Shown piece after piece: positions 55,461-64,000 of a DNA stretch of 64,000 nucleotides. Source of the DNA: HdN1 sp964473645 (GTDB lineage Bacteria; Pseudomonadota; Gammaproteobacteria; Pseudomonadales; Ketobacteraceae); NCBI GenBank assembly GCA_964473645.1, contig CAYYPW010000002.1, positions 372,001 to 436,000 on the forward strand, read 5' to 3'. The position numbers were made by a program, and so were the translations under genes. Numbering within the stretch: the stretch's first letter is position 1; each line of letters starts with the position of its first letter. The notes under the pieces were generated by a model. It did no database searches. It was not told the DNA's origin and saw only the letters and a program-made list of their open reading frames with translations.

Positions 55461-57512
55461 TCAGTCCCACGAAAATTGCACACCCAAGCGGTATTCTTGT
55501 GTTCGACCAGGAATATCTACACCGACAAATCCGGGCTCTTCGTATTCTTCATTGAGCAGATTGTGAATGACAAAATACACATCCAACTCAGAAAACCGTT
55601 TACTCACCCCGGCATCAAGTACCATATACGGGTCAAGATCATAGGGCTTGAGATTGTTATACAGCGTATTGGAATCGGTAGAACGTCGCTGTGAAGCATA
55701 ACGTCCACGCACAAACAGATCAGCGAGATCCGCATCTCGATATTGCCACGAGAACTGATTCAACCATTGGGGATACATCACAGAAGGTGTTTCGATCTCG
55801 CCAACAAACGGATCATGAATAGTGGTATCGGTGTGTTGATAGGAGGTATTCCAGGTCAGCCAGTGGCGATCACGCACCCATTTCATTTCAAATTCAACGC
55901 CACGAGATTTCTGTTCGCCAATATTACGAAATTGTTGATTGATCCCGGCAGGCGACAATTCGACCTTTTCATCGACTTGCGTGTGAAATAGGTTCGCCGC
56001 CAACGTCAATTCAGTCGATGCAATCCAGCTGAGCCCAAGCTCGGAAGTTTTGGCTCTTTCCGGTTCTAGCTCAGGATTACCGATGATTTCCCCCACAATC
56101 AACGGTTGTGCAAACAGTTGCAACGCAGCCGGTGCCTTGAAGGATGTACCAAACAGAAACTTGAAACTGAGATCATCATTGACGCTATAAACCGCAGCCG
56201 CTCTTTGAGTATCATCACTCCCATACAAATTGTGGCGGTCACGCCGCAAGTTGAAGGTAAATTGCCACGCTTCGAACGCTTGCGTCTGCCATTGAGCATA
56301 GTCGCCCCGGTTAGTAAAATTTTGATCGCCTTGATCTTCAGAGACCAAGGCGCTGGCGCCGGTAATCAAATCAAAAGCAAAAACCCTAATCAAGGCCTCA
56401 TTGTCGTCGCTGTAGTCCAATCCAACACTGATGTGATTATCTGGATTTGCATGCCACGCCACACGAGCGTTAGCATCCAGTGCATCAAACGAAAACACAC
56501 GACGTGGCACCACCGACTGGTCATCGCCCAATAAGTGTTCTTCATCGCCTGGCTCACCCTGTGAATAGGCAATCGATAGCTCTGTGTCCCACGTCTCATT
56601 TATCCTCCATTTGTCGGAGGCGCGCAGGGTGGATTGCTGCAGCACAATGCGATTTTCGTGTGACAGCGTGCCAAAATCCAAAAACTCTGCATGGCTGTCC
56701 AGTTCGTATAAATGTACTTCAGTGCGCAACTCATGCGCATCCAGAAAATGAAAACTCGCATCCCCATAAAGTGACACAGGGCGGGCAACATCGTCGCGAG
56801 ATGTTCGGTCATCATAGCTTTCCATGCGCGGCGAACTATCGGGTAACGCGTGCCCTGCGCGTTCATTTCTGGCTGAATGCAGCCCCATCAACCAGCGTGT
56901 CGACGCCGACTTGCCTTGATAGAGCGCTTCACCAGCAACACCATTACCGTCTTCCATCATGCTGGTTTGCATTGCCGCCTGCAGCGTTTGCCCCTCTTCC
57001 TCGGCTTGCCGGGTAATAATGTTGATGACGCCCAAATAGGCATTGGCACCATAAAGCGCGGACGCTGGCCCACGTAATACTTCGATCCGCTCGACGATGG
57101 ACATTGGGATTAATTCAGGCCCCAGATAATTGGCGCTATCCGAACGAAACGACACCGGCTGACTATTGATCATGACCTTGAGGTTTTTGCTGTAAGCGCG
57201 CAATCCACCATTGATACCGCGAACGCCGCAGTTATAACTAAGAAAATCATAAATACAATAGATACCAGGCACTTGATTCAAGGCTTCGGCAACCGAGCGG
57301 TAATGAAAATTCTGAATATCGTAGCGAGTAATGACGGAGACTGTTGCGGGGGCTTCATCGCCGGCTTGCGCCTGCTGGCTGGCGGTGACGACTTTGATTT
57401 GCATGAGCGTCTGCAGATCGGTTTCAAAAAGCGCAAGCATATCCACGGCTTGCACCGGGTATGCCGTCAGCACGAAGGGGAGACCGACCAAAATAGATAG
57501 CGCGTGCCTCAT
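55461..57512 (-). CDS. TonB-dependent outer-membrane receptor
   Basis: 683 residues, ATG at 57512 with GGGAG seven bases upstream. A signal peptide is followed by the plug domain (A-P-A-T-V-S-V-I-T-R, V-A-E-A-L-N-Q-V-P-G, R-I-E-V-L-R-G-P-A-S-A-L-Y-G-A-N-A-Y-L-G-V). A barrel of about 22 strands follows and ends Q-F-S-W-D. It imports a substrate across the outer membrane using TonB energy. The adjacent gene, a broken binding protein, suggests the natural ligand was handed to an amino-acid-type ABC system. The ligand is unknown. Confidence 0.94.
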   Translation of the reverse strand: MRHALSILVGLPFVLTAYPVQAVDMLALFETDLQTLMQIKVVTASQQAQAGDEAPATVSVITRYDIQNFHYRSVAEALNQVPGIYCIYDFLSYNCGVRGINGGLRAYSKNLKVMINSQPVSFRSDSANYLGPELIPMSIVERIEVLRGPASALYGANAYLGVINIITRQAEEEGQTLQAAMQTSMMEDGNGVAGEALYQGKSASTRWLMGLHSARNERAGHALPDSSPRMESYDDRTSRDDVARPVSLYGDASFHFLDAHELRTEVHLYELDSHAEFLDFGTLSHENRIVLQQSTLRASDKWRINETWDTELSIAYSQGEPGDEEHLLGDDQSVVPRRVFSFDALDANARVAWHANPDNHISVGLDYSDDNEALIRVFAFDLITGASALVSEDQGDQNFTNRGDYAQWQTQAFEAWQFTFNLRRDRHNLYGSDDTQRAAAVYSVNDDLSFKFLFGTSFKAPAALQLFAQPLIVGEIIGNPELEPERAKTSELGLSWIASTELTLAANLFHTQVDEKVELSPAGINQQFRNIGEQKSRGVEFEMKWVRDRHWLTWNTSYQHTDTTIHDPFVGEIETPSVMYPQWLNQFSWQYRDADLADLFVRGRYASQRRSTDSNTLYNNLKPYDLDPYMVLDAGVSKRFSELDVYFVIHNLLNEEYEEPGFVGVDIPGRTQEYRLGVQFSWD

Positions 57513-57756
57513 CCATTCACTCCCTATCTTTTGGAGCTTTCAAGCATTAGGGGGATATTCAGGAATTCAAACACTGACAACCTTCCCGATCATAGTCCTT
57601 TGCATATAAAACCGCCAGAATGGTCGGGGTATTCCAATTAGGTGAGGAGATGTTGCAAGAGACTGAAGTTGGGAGAAAATGAGTTTGATAAAAGTGCAGC
57701 GACCGTTGGAATCCAATGATAAAATTTGCACAATTTATCTGGTTTTAGAAATCCCA

Positions 57757-58743
57757 ATGAAATCAACGAGCCGCTTAAAGCGCACGTTCTGCGTGGCCCC
57801 CATGCTGGACTGGACGGACCGACACACCCGTTACCTGCTCCGCCAGATCTCCCGCCACGCGGTGCTCTATACCGAAATGGTCACCACCGGCGCCTTGCTT
57901 CATGGCGAACCCGCTCGCTGGCTCGACTACAACGAGGCTGAACACCCCGTTGCACTGCAATTAGGAGGCAGCAACCCCGGCGATCTCGCACGCTGCGCCA
58001 CACTCGCAGAACAATGGGGTTACGACGAAGTCAACCTGAACGTCGGCTGCCCCAGTGATCGCGTTCAGGAAGGCGCCTTCGGCGCCTGTCTTATGGCAAG
58101 GCCTGACTTGGTGGGGGATTGTGTCAAAGCGATGCAGGATGCCTGCAATCTCCCCGTCACCGTCAAATGTCGAATTGGTATTGATGATCAGGACGAGTAC
58201 CACGCCCTGCAACACTTCACCGATGTTGTTCACCAGGCAGGATGCAACGTTTTTATCGTGCATGCCCGCAAAGCCTGGCTTAAGGGGTTAAGCCCGAAAG
58301 AGAATCGCGAAATCCCCCCTCTCAACTACCCGCGTGTATATCAGCTCAAACAGGATTTCCCTCAACTTGAAGTGATCATCAATGGTGGACTCACGACACT
58401 TGCAGCATGCGAGGCGCAGCTACAACATGTGGATGGTGTCATGGTCGGCCGCGAGGCCTATCACAACCCCATGATGCTGGCCGAAGTGGATTTGCATTTA
58501 TATAACGACCCTCACCCAATCGTGACGCGCGCTGAAGTCATCAACACTATGCAAACATATGTAGAACACGCCTACGAAAATGGTCTTCCAATCAAACACA
58601 TCACACGCCACCTGCTGGGGATGTTTCATGGTATTCCGGGCGGGCGTCGCTGGCGACGTCTATTAAGCGAAAACGCGCCTAGAGAAAATGCAACGCCGGC
58701 GTTGCTGCAAGAGGCGTTAAACGCAGTAAGGGCTTATACATGA
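57757..58743 (+). CDS. dusA: tRNA-dihydrouridine(20/20a) synthase
   Basis: 328 residues from the ATG at 57757; an in-frame ATG at 57679 with GGGAG close by is possible and would add 26 residues. Motifs: V-A-P-M-L-D-W-T-D-R-H, Y-T-E-M-V-T-T-G-A, N-V-G-C-P-S-D-R-V (catalytic Cys), and H-A-R-K-A-W-L-K-G-L-S-P-K-E-N-R, which marks DusA rather than DusB or DusC. It reduces U20/U20a in tRNA with FMN and NADPH. Confidence 0.96.
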   Translation: MKSTSRLKRTFCVAPMLDWTDRHTRYLLRQISRHAVLYTEMVTTGALLHGEPARWLDYNEAEHPVALQLGGSNPGDLARCATLAEQWGYDEVNLNVGCPSDRVQEGAFGACLMARPDLVGDCVKAMQDACNLPVTVKCRIGIDDQDEYHALQHFTDVVHQAGCNVFIVHARKAWLKGLSPKENREIPPLNYPRVYQLKQDFPQLEVIINGGLTTLAACEAQLQHVDGVMVGREAYHNPMMLAEVDLHLYNDPHPIVTRAEVINTMQTYVEHAYENGLPIKHITRHLLGMFHGIPGGRRWRRLLSENAPRENATPALLQEALNAVRAYT

Positions 58744-58810
58744 TTCTTAGCCATGCATTTAACTACCACTAAACAGTGGTTAACTATTATAGTTTAACTT
58801 TGAGGTGTCA

Positions 58811-59734
58811 ATGGCTGAGCAGATTGAAAAAGGTATTGTGTCAAACCACATCACCAGCTATTGGAATGCCATTTATCGCAAGGAAGTGGCTGTTGGTGGC
58901 CTGAAAACGAGCTATCTCGAAGCTGGTGAAGGCCCAACAGTTCTTTTGCTTCATGGTTTTTTCGGCACCAAAAATCATTGGCGAAGCGTCATGATGGGGC
59001 TAAAAAAGCGTTACCATGTGATTGCTGTTGAAGTGCCCGGGTTTAATTTGACCCAATGGTTGCCAGGCGACAAACACAATTTAAGATGCTTGTCAGAGTG
59101 GCTGGAACAATTTGCCAATGCTATTTATTTAAAATCATTCCACTTGGTGGGCTACTCTTCAGGCGCCTGTCTCGCAGCCTATTTCGCCTACACCCATCCC
59201 ACCAGAGCGATATCGCTTAGCTTTATTTCATTCCCCAACATTTATTTCGAAGAAGAAAAGCTTTTCAAAAACATTTTCGATGAATGCCTATATACGCAAA
59301 TTCAATGCGCAAAAGACATAGAAGCCTTGAGGGCCGAGCTGTTTTTTGAGCCCCCCAAAATACCAAACTATTTCCAACACATTATTTACAACGTATTTAA
59401 ATACCGTTTATCGTCTCTGCAAAAATTACTTCAGGATCTTTCCGACGGCACAAACTTATTGTTGCCTCGACTTCGACAAATTTGTTGCCCAGTAATGGCG
59501 ATTCGCGGCGACCAGGATGAAAATGGCAGCAAAGAGATGGCCAGCTATTTAAGCAGAACTGTGCCCGAACTGGTAATGCATGAAATCAAAAATGCCAAGC
59601 ATTTATGTTATGTTGAACGATATAACGAAACAACGTCCATATTAATGACATTTATTCGCGAACAGAACGACAAACATGTTTTTCAACATACCGAACCGAC
59701 AAAAACCACACTCCTCACTGGCAATGCTAAATAG
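58811..59734 (+). CDS. Alpha/beta-hydrolase fold protein
   Basis: 307 residues from the ATG at 58811, with GAGG five bases upstream. Oxyanion motif L-L-L-H-G-F-F-G is followed by the nucleophile elbow G-Y-S-S-G (Ser116). A later I-R-G-D-Q-D-E-N and K-N-A-K-H supply the candidate acid and His. It is probably an esterase or lipase of soluble type. It is followed 14 bp later by the transaldolase gene. Substrate unknown. Confidence 0.88.
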   Translation: MAEQIEKGIVSNHITSYWNAIYRKEVAVGGLKTSYLEAGEGPTVLLLHGFFGTKNHWRSVMMGLKKRYHVIAVEVPGFNLTQWLPGDKHNLRCLSEWLEQFANAIYLKSFHLVGYSSGACLAAYFAYTHPTRAISLSFISFPNIYFEEEKLFKNIFDECLYTQIQCAKDIEALRAELFFEPPKIPNYFQHIIYNVFKYRLSSLQKLLQDLSDGTNLLLPRLRQICCPVMAIRGDQDENGSKEMASYLSRTVPELVMHEIKNAKHLCYVERYNETTSILMTFIREQNDKHVFQHTEPTKTTLLTGNAK

Positions 59735-59748
59735 CACCAAGGACGCTC

Positions 59749-60702
59749 ATGACCAAGCTTGAACAACTCCGCACGATGACCACCGTTGTCGCCGACACCG
59801 GAGACCTCGCTGCCATTCGCCAATTTCAGCCACAAGACGCCACCACCAATCCGTCTCTGCTACTAAAAACCCTGCAAAGCGAAGACAGCAGCCATTTTTT
59901 TGCGCCCGCCATCGCCGATGCCCGCACCGCAACAACGGGCGCGCTCAGTGTCACTGACATCGCCGATCGCCTGGCTGTGCGTGTAGGCACAGAAATTCTT
60001 TCGATTGTGCCCGGCGTGATATCCACCGAAGTCGACGCCCGCCTCTCATTTGACACCAGTGCGACCCTCGCCAAAGCGCGCAAGCTAATCAACCTTTACG
60101 AGCGCGCAGGCATTGCCCGCGATCGCGTTCTCATCAAAATCGCCTCCACCTGGGAAGGTATTCAAGCCGCACAAGTACTCGAACAGGAAGGCATACACTG
60201 TAACCTGACCCTGTTATTCGGGTTCCCACAGGCGGTAGCGTGTGCGGAGGCCAACGTAACGCTGATCTCCCCCTTTGTCGGGCGCATTTTGGATTGGTTC
60301 AAAGCACACACAGGTAAAGCCGATTATTTGCCAGAGGAAGACCCCGGTGTCATTTCCGTAAGGCGCATTTATAGCTACTACAAAAATTTCGGTTACAACA
60401 CGGTAGTCATGGGAGCAAGCTTTCGTAACATTGGAGAAATAGAAGCTTTGGCCGGATGTGATCGTCTGACCATTAGCCCAGCACTGCTGGATCAATTACA
60501 CCAGCAAAATGGCCCCCTACCGAGAAAGTTAAGTGCAAACGATGTTACCTGCACCGAAAGCAAATGCCATTTCGATGAGAAAACCTTTCGTTGGGAAATG
60601 AATCAAGATGCAATAGCCACTGAAAAATTGGCCGAAGGAATTCGCATATTCACCGTTGATCAGGAGAAACTCGAAGCCCTGATCCGGCAAAAAATCTCGT
60701 AA
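59749..60702 (+). CDS. tal: Transaldolase
   Basis: 317 residues. Family motifs: T-T-N-P-S-L-L (first) and L-I-K-I-A-S-T-W-E-G-I with Schiff-base Lys130. Length and motifs match the E. coli TalB type. It transfers dihydroxyacetone units in the pentose phosphate pathway. It is 14 bp from the hydrolase and ends at a strong terminator. Confidence 0.97.
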   Translation: MTKLEQLRTMTTVVADTGDLAAIRQFQPQDATTNPSLLLKTLQSEDSSHFFAPAIADARTATTGALSVTDIADRLAVRVGTEILSIVPGVISTEVDARLSFDTSATLAKARKLINLYERAGIARDRVLIKIASTWEGIQAAQVLEQEGIHCNLTLLFGFPQAVACAEANVTLISPFVGRILDWFKAHTGKADYLPEEDPGVISVRRIYSYYKNFGYNTVVMGASFRNIGEIEALAGCDRLTISPALLDQLHQQNGPLPRKLSANDVTCTESKCHFDEKTFRWEMNQDAIATEKLAEGIRIFTVDQEKLEALIRQKIS

Positions 60703-60715
60703 ATGTGCTTCACAC

Positions 60716-60751
60716 AAAAACGCCGATCAAGAGGTCTTGATCGGCGTTTTT
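60716..60751. terminator. Bidirectional rho-independent terminator
   Basis: AAAAACGCCGATCAA and its complement form a 15-base stem around GAGGTC, with A and T runs at the ends. It separates the transaldolase gene from the converging STAS gene. Confidence 0.88.
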
Positions 60752-60770
60752 TGATTTAAGAAAGTAAATT

Positions 60771-61346
60771 TTACGAACGTATAGAAATCGAATCCGAGAC
60801 CACCTTTTCGGCGGCCGCACAATCACAATCACTTTTCGCGGCAGCAGCCTGTTGTGCCGCTTCTTCAAGCGCCTGAACGACATCCTTGAAAATCTCGCGA
60901 TTATTGTCATTCATGCCCATCAATATTCGATGTGCTTCCAACACCTTTTCGCAGGCATTGTCTTCAGAGCAGTTCACACGTGGCAAATCAGCCATGGCAG
61001 GCTTCGACGCCAACCCTTCTTCGCGCAAATCAAACACTTGTGGGAAACCCATCGACAACAAGATGCGTGTGATATCGGGATTAGGCGAGAGCAACAATGG
61101 CTTGGAATGGAATTTTTTGTCGTAGTAGATAGCGATTTTTGCTAGTAGCCCTAAGGCCGTGCTATCAATCACCTGGGTTTCACTGAGATCGATAACCACT
61201 GCGTTGAGCGCAGGGTTTTCAAACATATTCTCAATAAACTTATCAAGCGTCGCACACATCGGTACGCGCACGTCGCCTGTCAGCTTTAAAACATAAGCCC
61301 CGTCATGAACCGAGAACAGAGCCCGGCCGCTAGTCGCCTTCACCAT
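60771..61346 (-). CDS. STAS-domain anti-anti-sigma-like protein (HsbA-like)
   Basis: 191 residues. The STAS domain fills the first ~110 residues, with the phospho-acceptor Ser62 in V-I-D-S-T-A-L-G-L-L. The C-terminal ~80 residues are alanine-, aspartate- and cysteine-rich (A-A-A-K-S-D-C-D-C-A-A-A), longer than usual. It is 10 bp downstream of a response-regulator phosphatase gene; in Pseudomonas such a pair (HsbR-HsbA) controls an anti-sigma factor and biofilm/motility choice. Confidence 0.85.
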   Translation of the reverse strand: MVKATSGRALFSVHDGAYVLKLTGDVRVPMCATLDKFIENMFENPALNAVVIDLSETQVIDSTALGLLAKIAIYYDKKFHSKPLLLSPNPDITRILLSMGFPQVFDLREEGLASKPAMADLPRVNCSEDNACEKVLEAHRILMGMNDNNREIFKDVVQALEEAAQQAAAAKSDCDCAAAEKVVSDSISIRS

Positions 61347-61356
61347 ACACTACTCA

Positions 61357-62568
61357 TCAGCATCGTCCTGAGACTTGCAATACCGCGATATCGTCGGGCA
61401 CTGACCCCTGCTCGGTCACCCCAAGCAAAGACAGGAAGGTGTCTACATTATGGTTCGCCTGCACCATGATTTCCACGAGTTTCGCTTCCTTCTCGGCGAG
61501 CGTTGGCTCAGCCAACACCTCAAGTGCCCCGTCTGAACAGGCCCACAATTCAAAATCTCCTGCCAATTCAACACTGCGATTCTGGTATCCCGGGTTCTCA
61601 AACAGCCCGACGGGCAACCCCTGGTCTTCCAGCGCATATGCATTGCCGGCCATAAACAAGCGCGGCGGCGGAAAGTGAGAAGCTGAACTGTACACCAGCT
61701 GTCGGGTTGAAAAATCGATCAATCCACAAAATACAGAAAGATGCTTGCCCAATGCCATGGACATCAGCTCCTCGTTCGCCCTCGACAGGATTTCGGCAGG
61801 CAATAATACACGTCGCGAAGCGTCCTGATAACGTTTACGCAGACGATTCGCCATTGTTTTCAACATGATTGTCACAAACGCTGACGAGGCCCCATGCCCC
61901 GACACATCGGCCAAATAAAACCCGACTTGCGTTTCCGACACCCGAAAGTGGTCAACAAAATCGCCGCTCAAGTACAGTGACGGCTTAATTCTGAAACTCA
62001 ACTCCAGGTGACCATAATCTTTGTGCAGCGGCGGCATAATCTTGAGTTGCACCGCACGCCCCGCCTCCTGGTCCTCACGCAATACGCGCAGGCTCTCATT
62101 GAGTTCACGATTTTTTTCTTCCAGGGCTTGCCGATAGCGGCGGTTTTCTAGCAGCAGGCGTGCGTCGGCAAGCGCACGGCGCACGGCATGTAATAGCATC
62201 ACGGGTTGCTTGAGGGGCTTGAAGAGATAGTCTGCAGCACCCAGGCGCAAGGCTTGCACCACCATATGGGTATCAGCGACGGTGGAGGTCATGATCACCT
62301 GTGTGTCGGGGCAGCGCTGGTGAACGATCCCCAGCACCTCTAGCCCGAGGCGGTCTGGCAGGCGCATGTCGCACACCACCACATCTGGACAAAAAGATGA
62401 GAGTAGATCAATGCCCTCGGCTGCAGTTGCCGCCGCCTGCACGTACGCATGATCTTCAGACAGCCAACCGACCATGACTTCACGTAAACCCGGATCATGT
62501 TCAATAAGCAGGACGCGCGCAGGCGAGAGCTGCGCAGGTGCAGTGAGCGTAACATCCATTTCGTTCAT
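61357..62568 (-). CDS. Response regulator with PP2C (SpoIIE/RsbU-like) output, HsbR-like
   Basis: 403 residues. Receiver domain ~15-135 with phospho-acceptor Asp67 in V-V-C-D-M-R-L-P-D. A coiled-coil-like stretch ~140-180 leads into the PP2C phosphatase (F-Y-L-A-D-V-S-G-H-G-A-S-S, then G-L-I-D-F-S and the terminal D-D-I-A-V-L). It would dephosphorylate the STAS partner encoded next to it. No histidine kinase gene is adjacent. Confidence 0.93.
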   Translation of the reverse strand: MNEMDVTLTAPAQLSPARVLLIEHDPGLREVMVGWLSEDHAYVQAAATAAEGIDLLSSFCPDVVVCDMRLPDRLGLEVLGIVHQRCPDTQVIMTSTVADTHMVVQALRLGAADYLFKPLKQPVMLLHAVRRALADARLLLENRRYRQALEEKNRELNESLRVLREDQEAGRAVQLKIMPPLHKDYGHLELSFRIKPSLYLSGDFVDHFRVSETQVGFYLADVSGHGASSAFVTIMLKTMANRLRKRYQDASRRVLLPAEILSRANEELMSMALGKHLSVFCGLIDFSTRQLVYSSASHFPPPRLFMAGNAYALEDQGLPVGLFENPGYQNRSVELAGDFELWACSDGALEVLAEPTLAEKEAKLVEIMVQANHNVDTFLSLLGVTEQGSVPDDIAVLQVSGRC

Positions 62569-62747
62569 AACCGTTCGCGGGACCGACCAGACATGGGAAT
62601 GTACAACCCGTTTCCTGAGGTTTGAGGGCGAACCTTACCCCGTAGACTTAGAGTATGCAACCTAGGCGCTTTACTTCTCTTGGGCAGCGCAATACGTGCG
62701 GACAAATATTAAGTATTTTGAGTGAATAGCGTTCGCCCAAGGCTCTG

Positions 62748-62829
62748 ATATACTGTTGAGGTCTCAAGCGACCCGCCGGGCTTATAGGTGGGCAGCATAA
62801 CAACTATGACAACTGCTGAGAGAGGCCCT
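62748..62829 (+). promoter_or_regulatory. Possible extended -10 promoter and RBS of the PilZ gene
   Basis: TGATATACT at 62746-62754 looks like an extended -10; no good -35 is seen at the right distance. GAGAGG follows at 62820-62825, about four bases before the ATG at 62830. Confidence 0.35.
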
Positions 62830-63141
62830 ATGTTTTCTATGCAACGCCAATACGACGAAAAACGCAATTTCATCCGCATGAAAGTGGATACCGGCATCAC
62901 TTTCACCAAAATTGACGGCCGCGAACGCTATGAAGCCCGCTGCCGTAACCTCAGCGGTGCCGGCATGTTGCTGGAAACTGAGAAAAAGTTGACTATGGGA
63001 GACCGCTTACGTGTTACGGTGCCCTCCGAAGGACCAAACTTCACTCCGCTGGATGCGATAGTTGAAGTGGTGCGGGTAGATGCCCTGCCCTCCATGCACA
63101 AGTTCATGATTGGGGTGGTAATCCGCCAGATCGACAACTGA
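62830..63141 (+). CDS. PilZ-domain protein
   Basis: 103 residues from the ATG at 62830, the start best matched by the RBS. The PilZ layout is recognisable: R-N-F-I-R-M-K-V near the N-terminus is where R-x3-R lies in c-di-GMP-binding PilZ domains, followed by R-N-L-S-G-A-G-M-L (the N-x-S-x-x-G motif). It should bind c-di-GMP. It lies next to an HsbR/HsbA-like pair, in line with motility/surface regulation, but on the other strand. Confidence 0.88.
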   Translation: MFSMQRQYDEKRNFIRMKVDTGITFTKIDGRERYEARCRNLSGAGMLLETEKKLTMGDRLRVTVPSEGPNFTPLDAIVEVVRVDALPSMHKFMIGVVIRQIDN

Positions 63142-63178
63142 GAACACGTTGCCACTGTAGGTTCGGTTGCTTAATATC

Positions 63179-63218
63179 AAAACAAAGAAGCCCCGCGATT
63201 GCGGGGCTTCTTTGTTTT
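63179..63218. terminator. Bidirectional rho-independent terminator
   Basis: An 18-base perfect stem (AAAACAAAGAAGCCCCGC and complement) around loop GATT, between the converging PilZ and mlaA genes. Confidence 0.9.
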
Positions 63219-63271
63219 AGTTGCCAAGAGAGCGGGCCTTTCTCAAAACCCGCTAGCGTATCGGCATCTGA

Positions 63272-64000
63272 TCACTCTTCAAAAAAGTCGTCGCCCAAAT
63301 CTTCGTTGAGCAAATCATCCGAAATTGCACCATCGGTCACCTGAAACTCGCGGCGCTGCAAGTAGGCATCGCGAATGAAGGTGTAGCGATCCCCTGCCAC
63401 AATGCCCTCGACTTCCAGCAGCTTTGCGCGCTTATTCACGGCGTAACCGGCAGACAGTGGTATGGAAGCATCGTCAGCGCCAAAAAACGCGTCGGGCACG
63501 ACTTCAAACAATTCCATGCTCATTTCTGGCACGCGGCCTGCGGTATCCGTCACTGTGCTGGGGCCCAGCAAAGGTAGCATGACATAAGGGCCCGCCGGGG
63601 CTCCCCACACCGAGAGCGTTTGGCCGAAATCCTCGTCATTGGCACTCAGCTCGATATGGCCGGCTACGTCAATAAAACCAAATAGCCCCACCGTCGAGTT
63701 TATGAAAAAACGGGTACTGTCCTGCCCTGCCTGGGCAAATTTGCCCTGCAGCACATCGTTGGTAATGGTGCGCAGCTCGTAAATGTTATCGAAAAAATTG
63801 CTGACGCCTTGCTCGACAAAATCCGGGGTCACATTGTGATAGCCCGTTGCCACAGGTTTCAGGACGTAGATATCCATGGTGTCGTTAAACACATAGATTT
63901 TGCGGTTGAACGATTCCCAAGGATCTTTTTCGTTGGCGGCAACAGGTGCTGCAGTGAGCGCACTGGCCAGCGCAGCCAGTGCCATGATGCGTTTCATCAT
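63272..64000 (-). CDS. mlaA: MlaA (VacJ) family outer-membrane lipid-asymmetry protein, start at the window edge
   Basis: 242 residues from an ATG at 64000. The family block D-P-W-E-S-F-N-R-K-I-Y-V-F-N-D opens the mature part, followed by N-F-F-D-N-I-Y-E-L and G-P-Y-V-M-L-P-L-L-G-P-S-T-V-T-D. MlaA removes misplaced phospholipids from the outer leaflet. The N-terminus looks like a signal peptide (A-L-A-S-A-L-T-A-A-P-V-A-A-N-E) without a lipobox cysteine. The true start could lie beyond the window. Confidence 0.93.
   Translation of the reverse strand: MMKRIMALAALASALTAAPVAANEKDPWESFNRKIYVFNDTMDIYVLKPVATGYHNVTPDFVEQGVSNFFDNIYELRTITNDVLQGKFAQAGQDSTRFFINSTVGLFGFIDVAGHIELSANDEDFGQTLSVWGAPAGPYVMLPLLGPSTVTDTAGRVPEMSMELFEVVPDAFFGADDASIPLSAGYAVNKRAKLLEVEGIVAGDRYTFIRDAYLQRREFQVTDGAISDDLLNEDLGDDFFEE

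Noticed and set aside
58744..58800. Small hairpin (ACCACT-AAAC-AGTGGT) after dusA as a terminator
   Set aside because: The stem is only six bases and there is no T run directly after it.

Overview
The window looks like chromosomal DNA of a Gram-negative gammaproteobacterium, probably marine or environmental and near the Pseudomonadales/Cellvibrionales/Oceanospirillales. Signs of this are MlaA, TonB-dependent and porin-like outer-membrane proteins, a PBP1C/alpha-2-macroglobulin pair, DbpA, DusA, an HsbR/HsbA-like regulatory pair, ornithine-lipid genes, TRAP transport and secreted glycoside hydrolases. I cannot name the genus. Base composition is close to 50% GC by eye. I found no rRNA, tRNA, CRISPR array, prophage or insertion sequence. 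The window is mostly ordinary housekeeping and accessory genes with a few unusual clusters.

Layout, part 1 (1-19.9 kb). Positions 1-5.6 kb hold a leftward operon: a two-domain HbpS/GlcG-like lipoprotein, an outer-membrane beta-barrel and a multiheme cytochrome c that runs off the left edge with six CXXCH sites visible. It may be an outer-membrane electron conduit. A secreted zinc phospholipase C/P1-nuclease-like protein follows, then a DUF465 gene behind a perfect FNR/Anr box. Next come a TatT-containing TRAP transporter operon (7.6-11.4 kb), etfBA (11.4-13.1 kb), a chalcone-isomerase-like secreted protein, the ornithine-lipid pair olsB-olsA, an M14 peptidase, msrA, an SDR and a second chalcone-isomerase-like protein.

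Part 2 (19.9-39.3 kb). An AraC-type regulator is divergent from a three-gene set: an alkyl-DHAP-synthase-like FAD enzyme, a GlpD-like dehydrogenase and an FGGY kinase. A TetR regulator closes this set. Three promoter regions around here (18.2, 21.0 and 26.8 kb) carry short degenerate tandem repeats. Then come pbpC and a 1971-residue alpha-2-macroglobulin, a thioesterase, a GH1 beta-glucosidase, a 110-bp palindromic repeat and an acyl-CoA synthetase. The GH1 and synthetase genes contain long stretches of strongly C-ending codons that stop abruptly inside each gene.

Part 3 (39.3-64 kb). This part holds a DUF2384-RES toxin-antitoxin module, a membrane acyltransferase, dbpA, two genes I do not recognise, an MpaB/DUF2236 protein, a PstS-like protein with a porin, a GH5 cellulase with two binding modules, and a LysR/SDR/GST cluster. 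A TonB-dependent receptor follows, joined to a substrate-binding lipoprotein gene broken by an in-frame stop. The window ends with dusA, an alpha/beta hydrolase, transaldolase, an HsbA-like STAS protein with an HsbR-like phosphatase, a PilZ protein and mlaA.

Several themes recur. Lipid metabolism and envelope upkeep appear in ols, the ether-lipid-like cluster, acyl-CoA synthetase, Etf and Mla. Glucan use appears in GH5 plus GH1. Periplasmic or outer-membrane redox appears at the left edge. Many transcription units end in strong, often bidirectional, rho-independent terminators.
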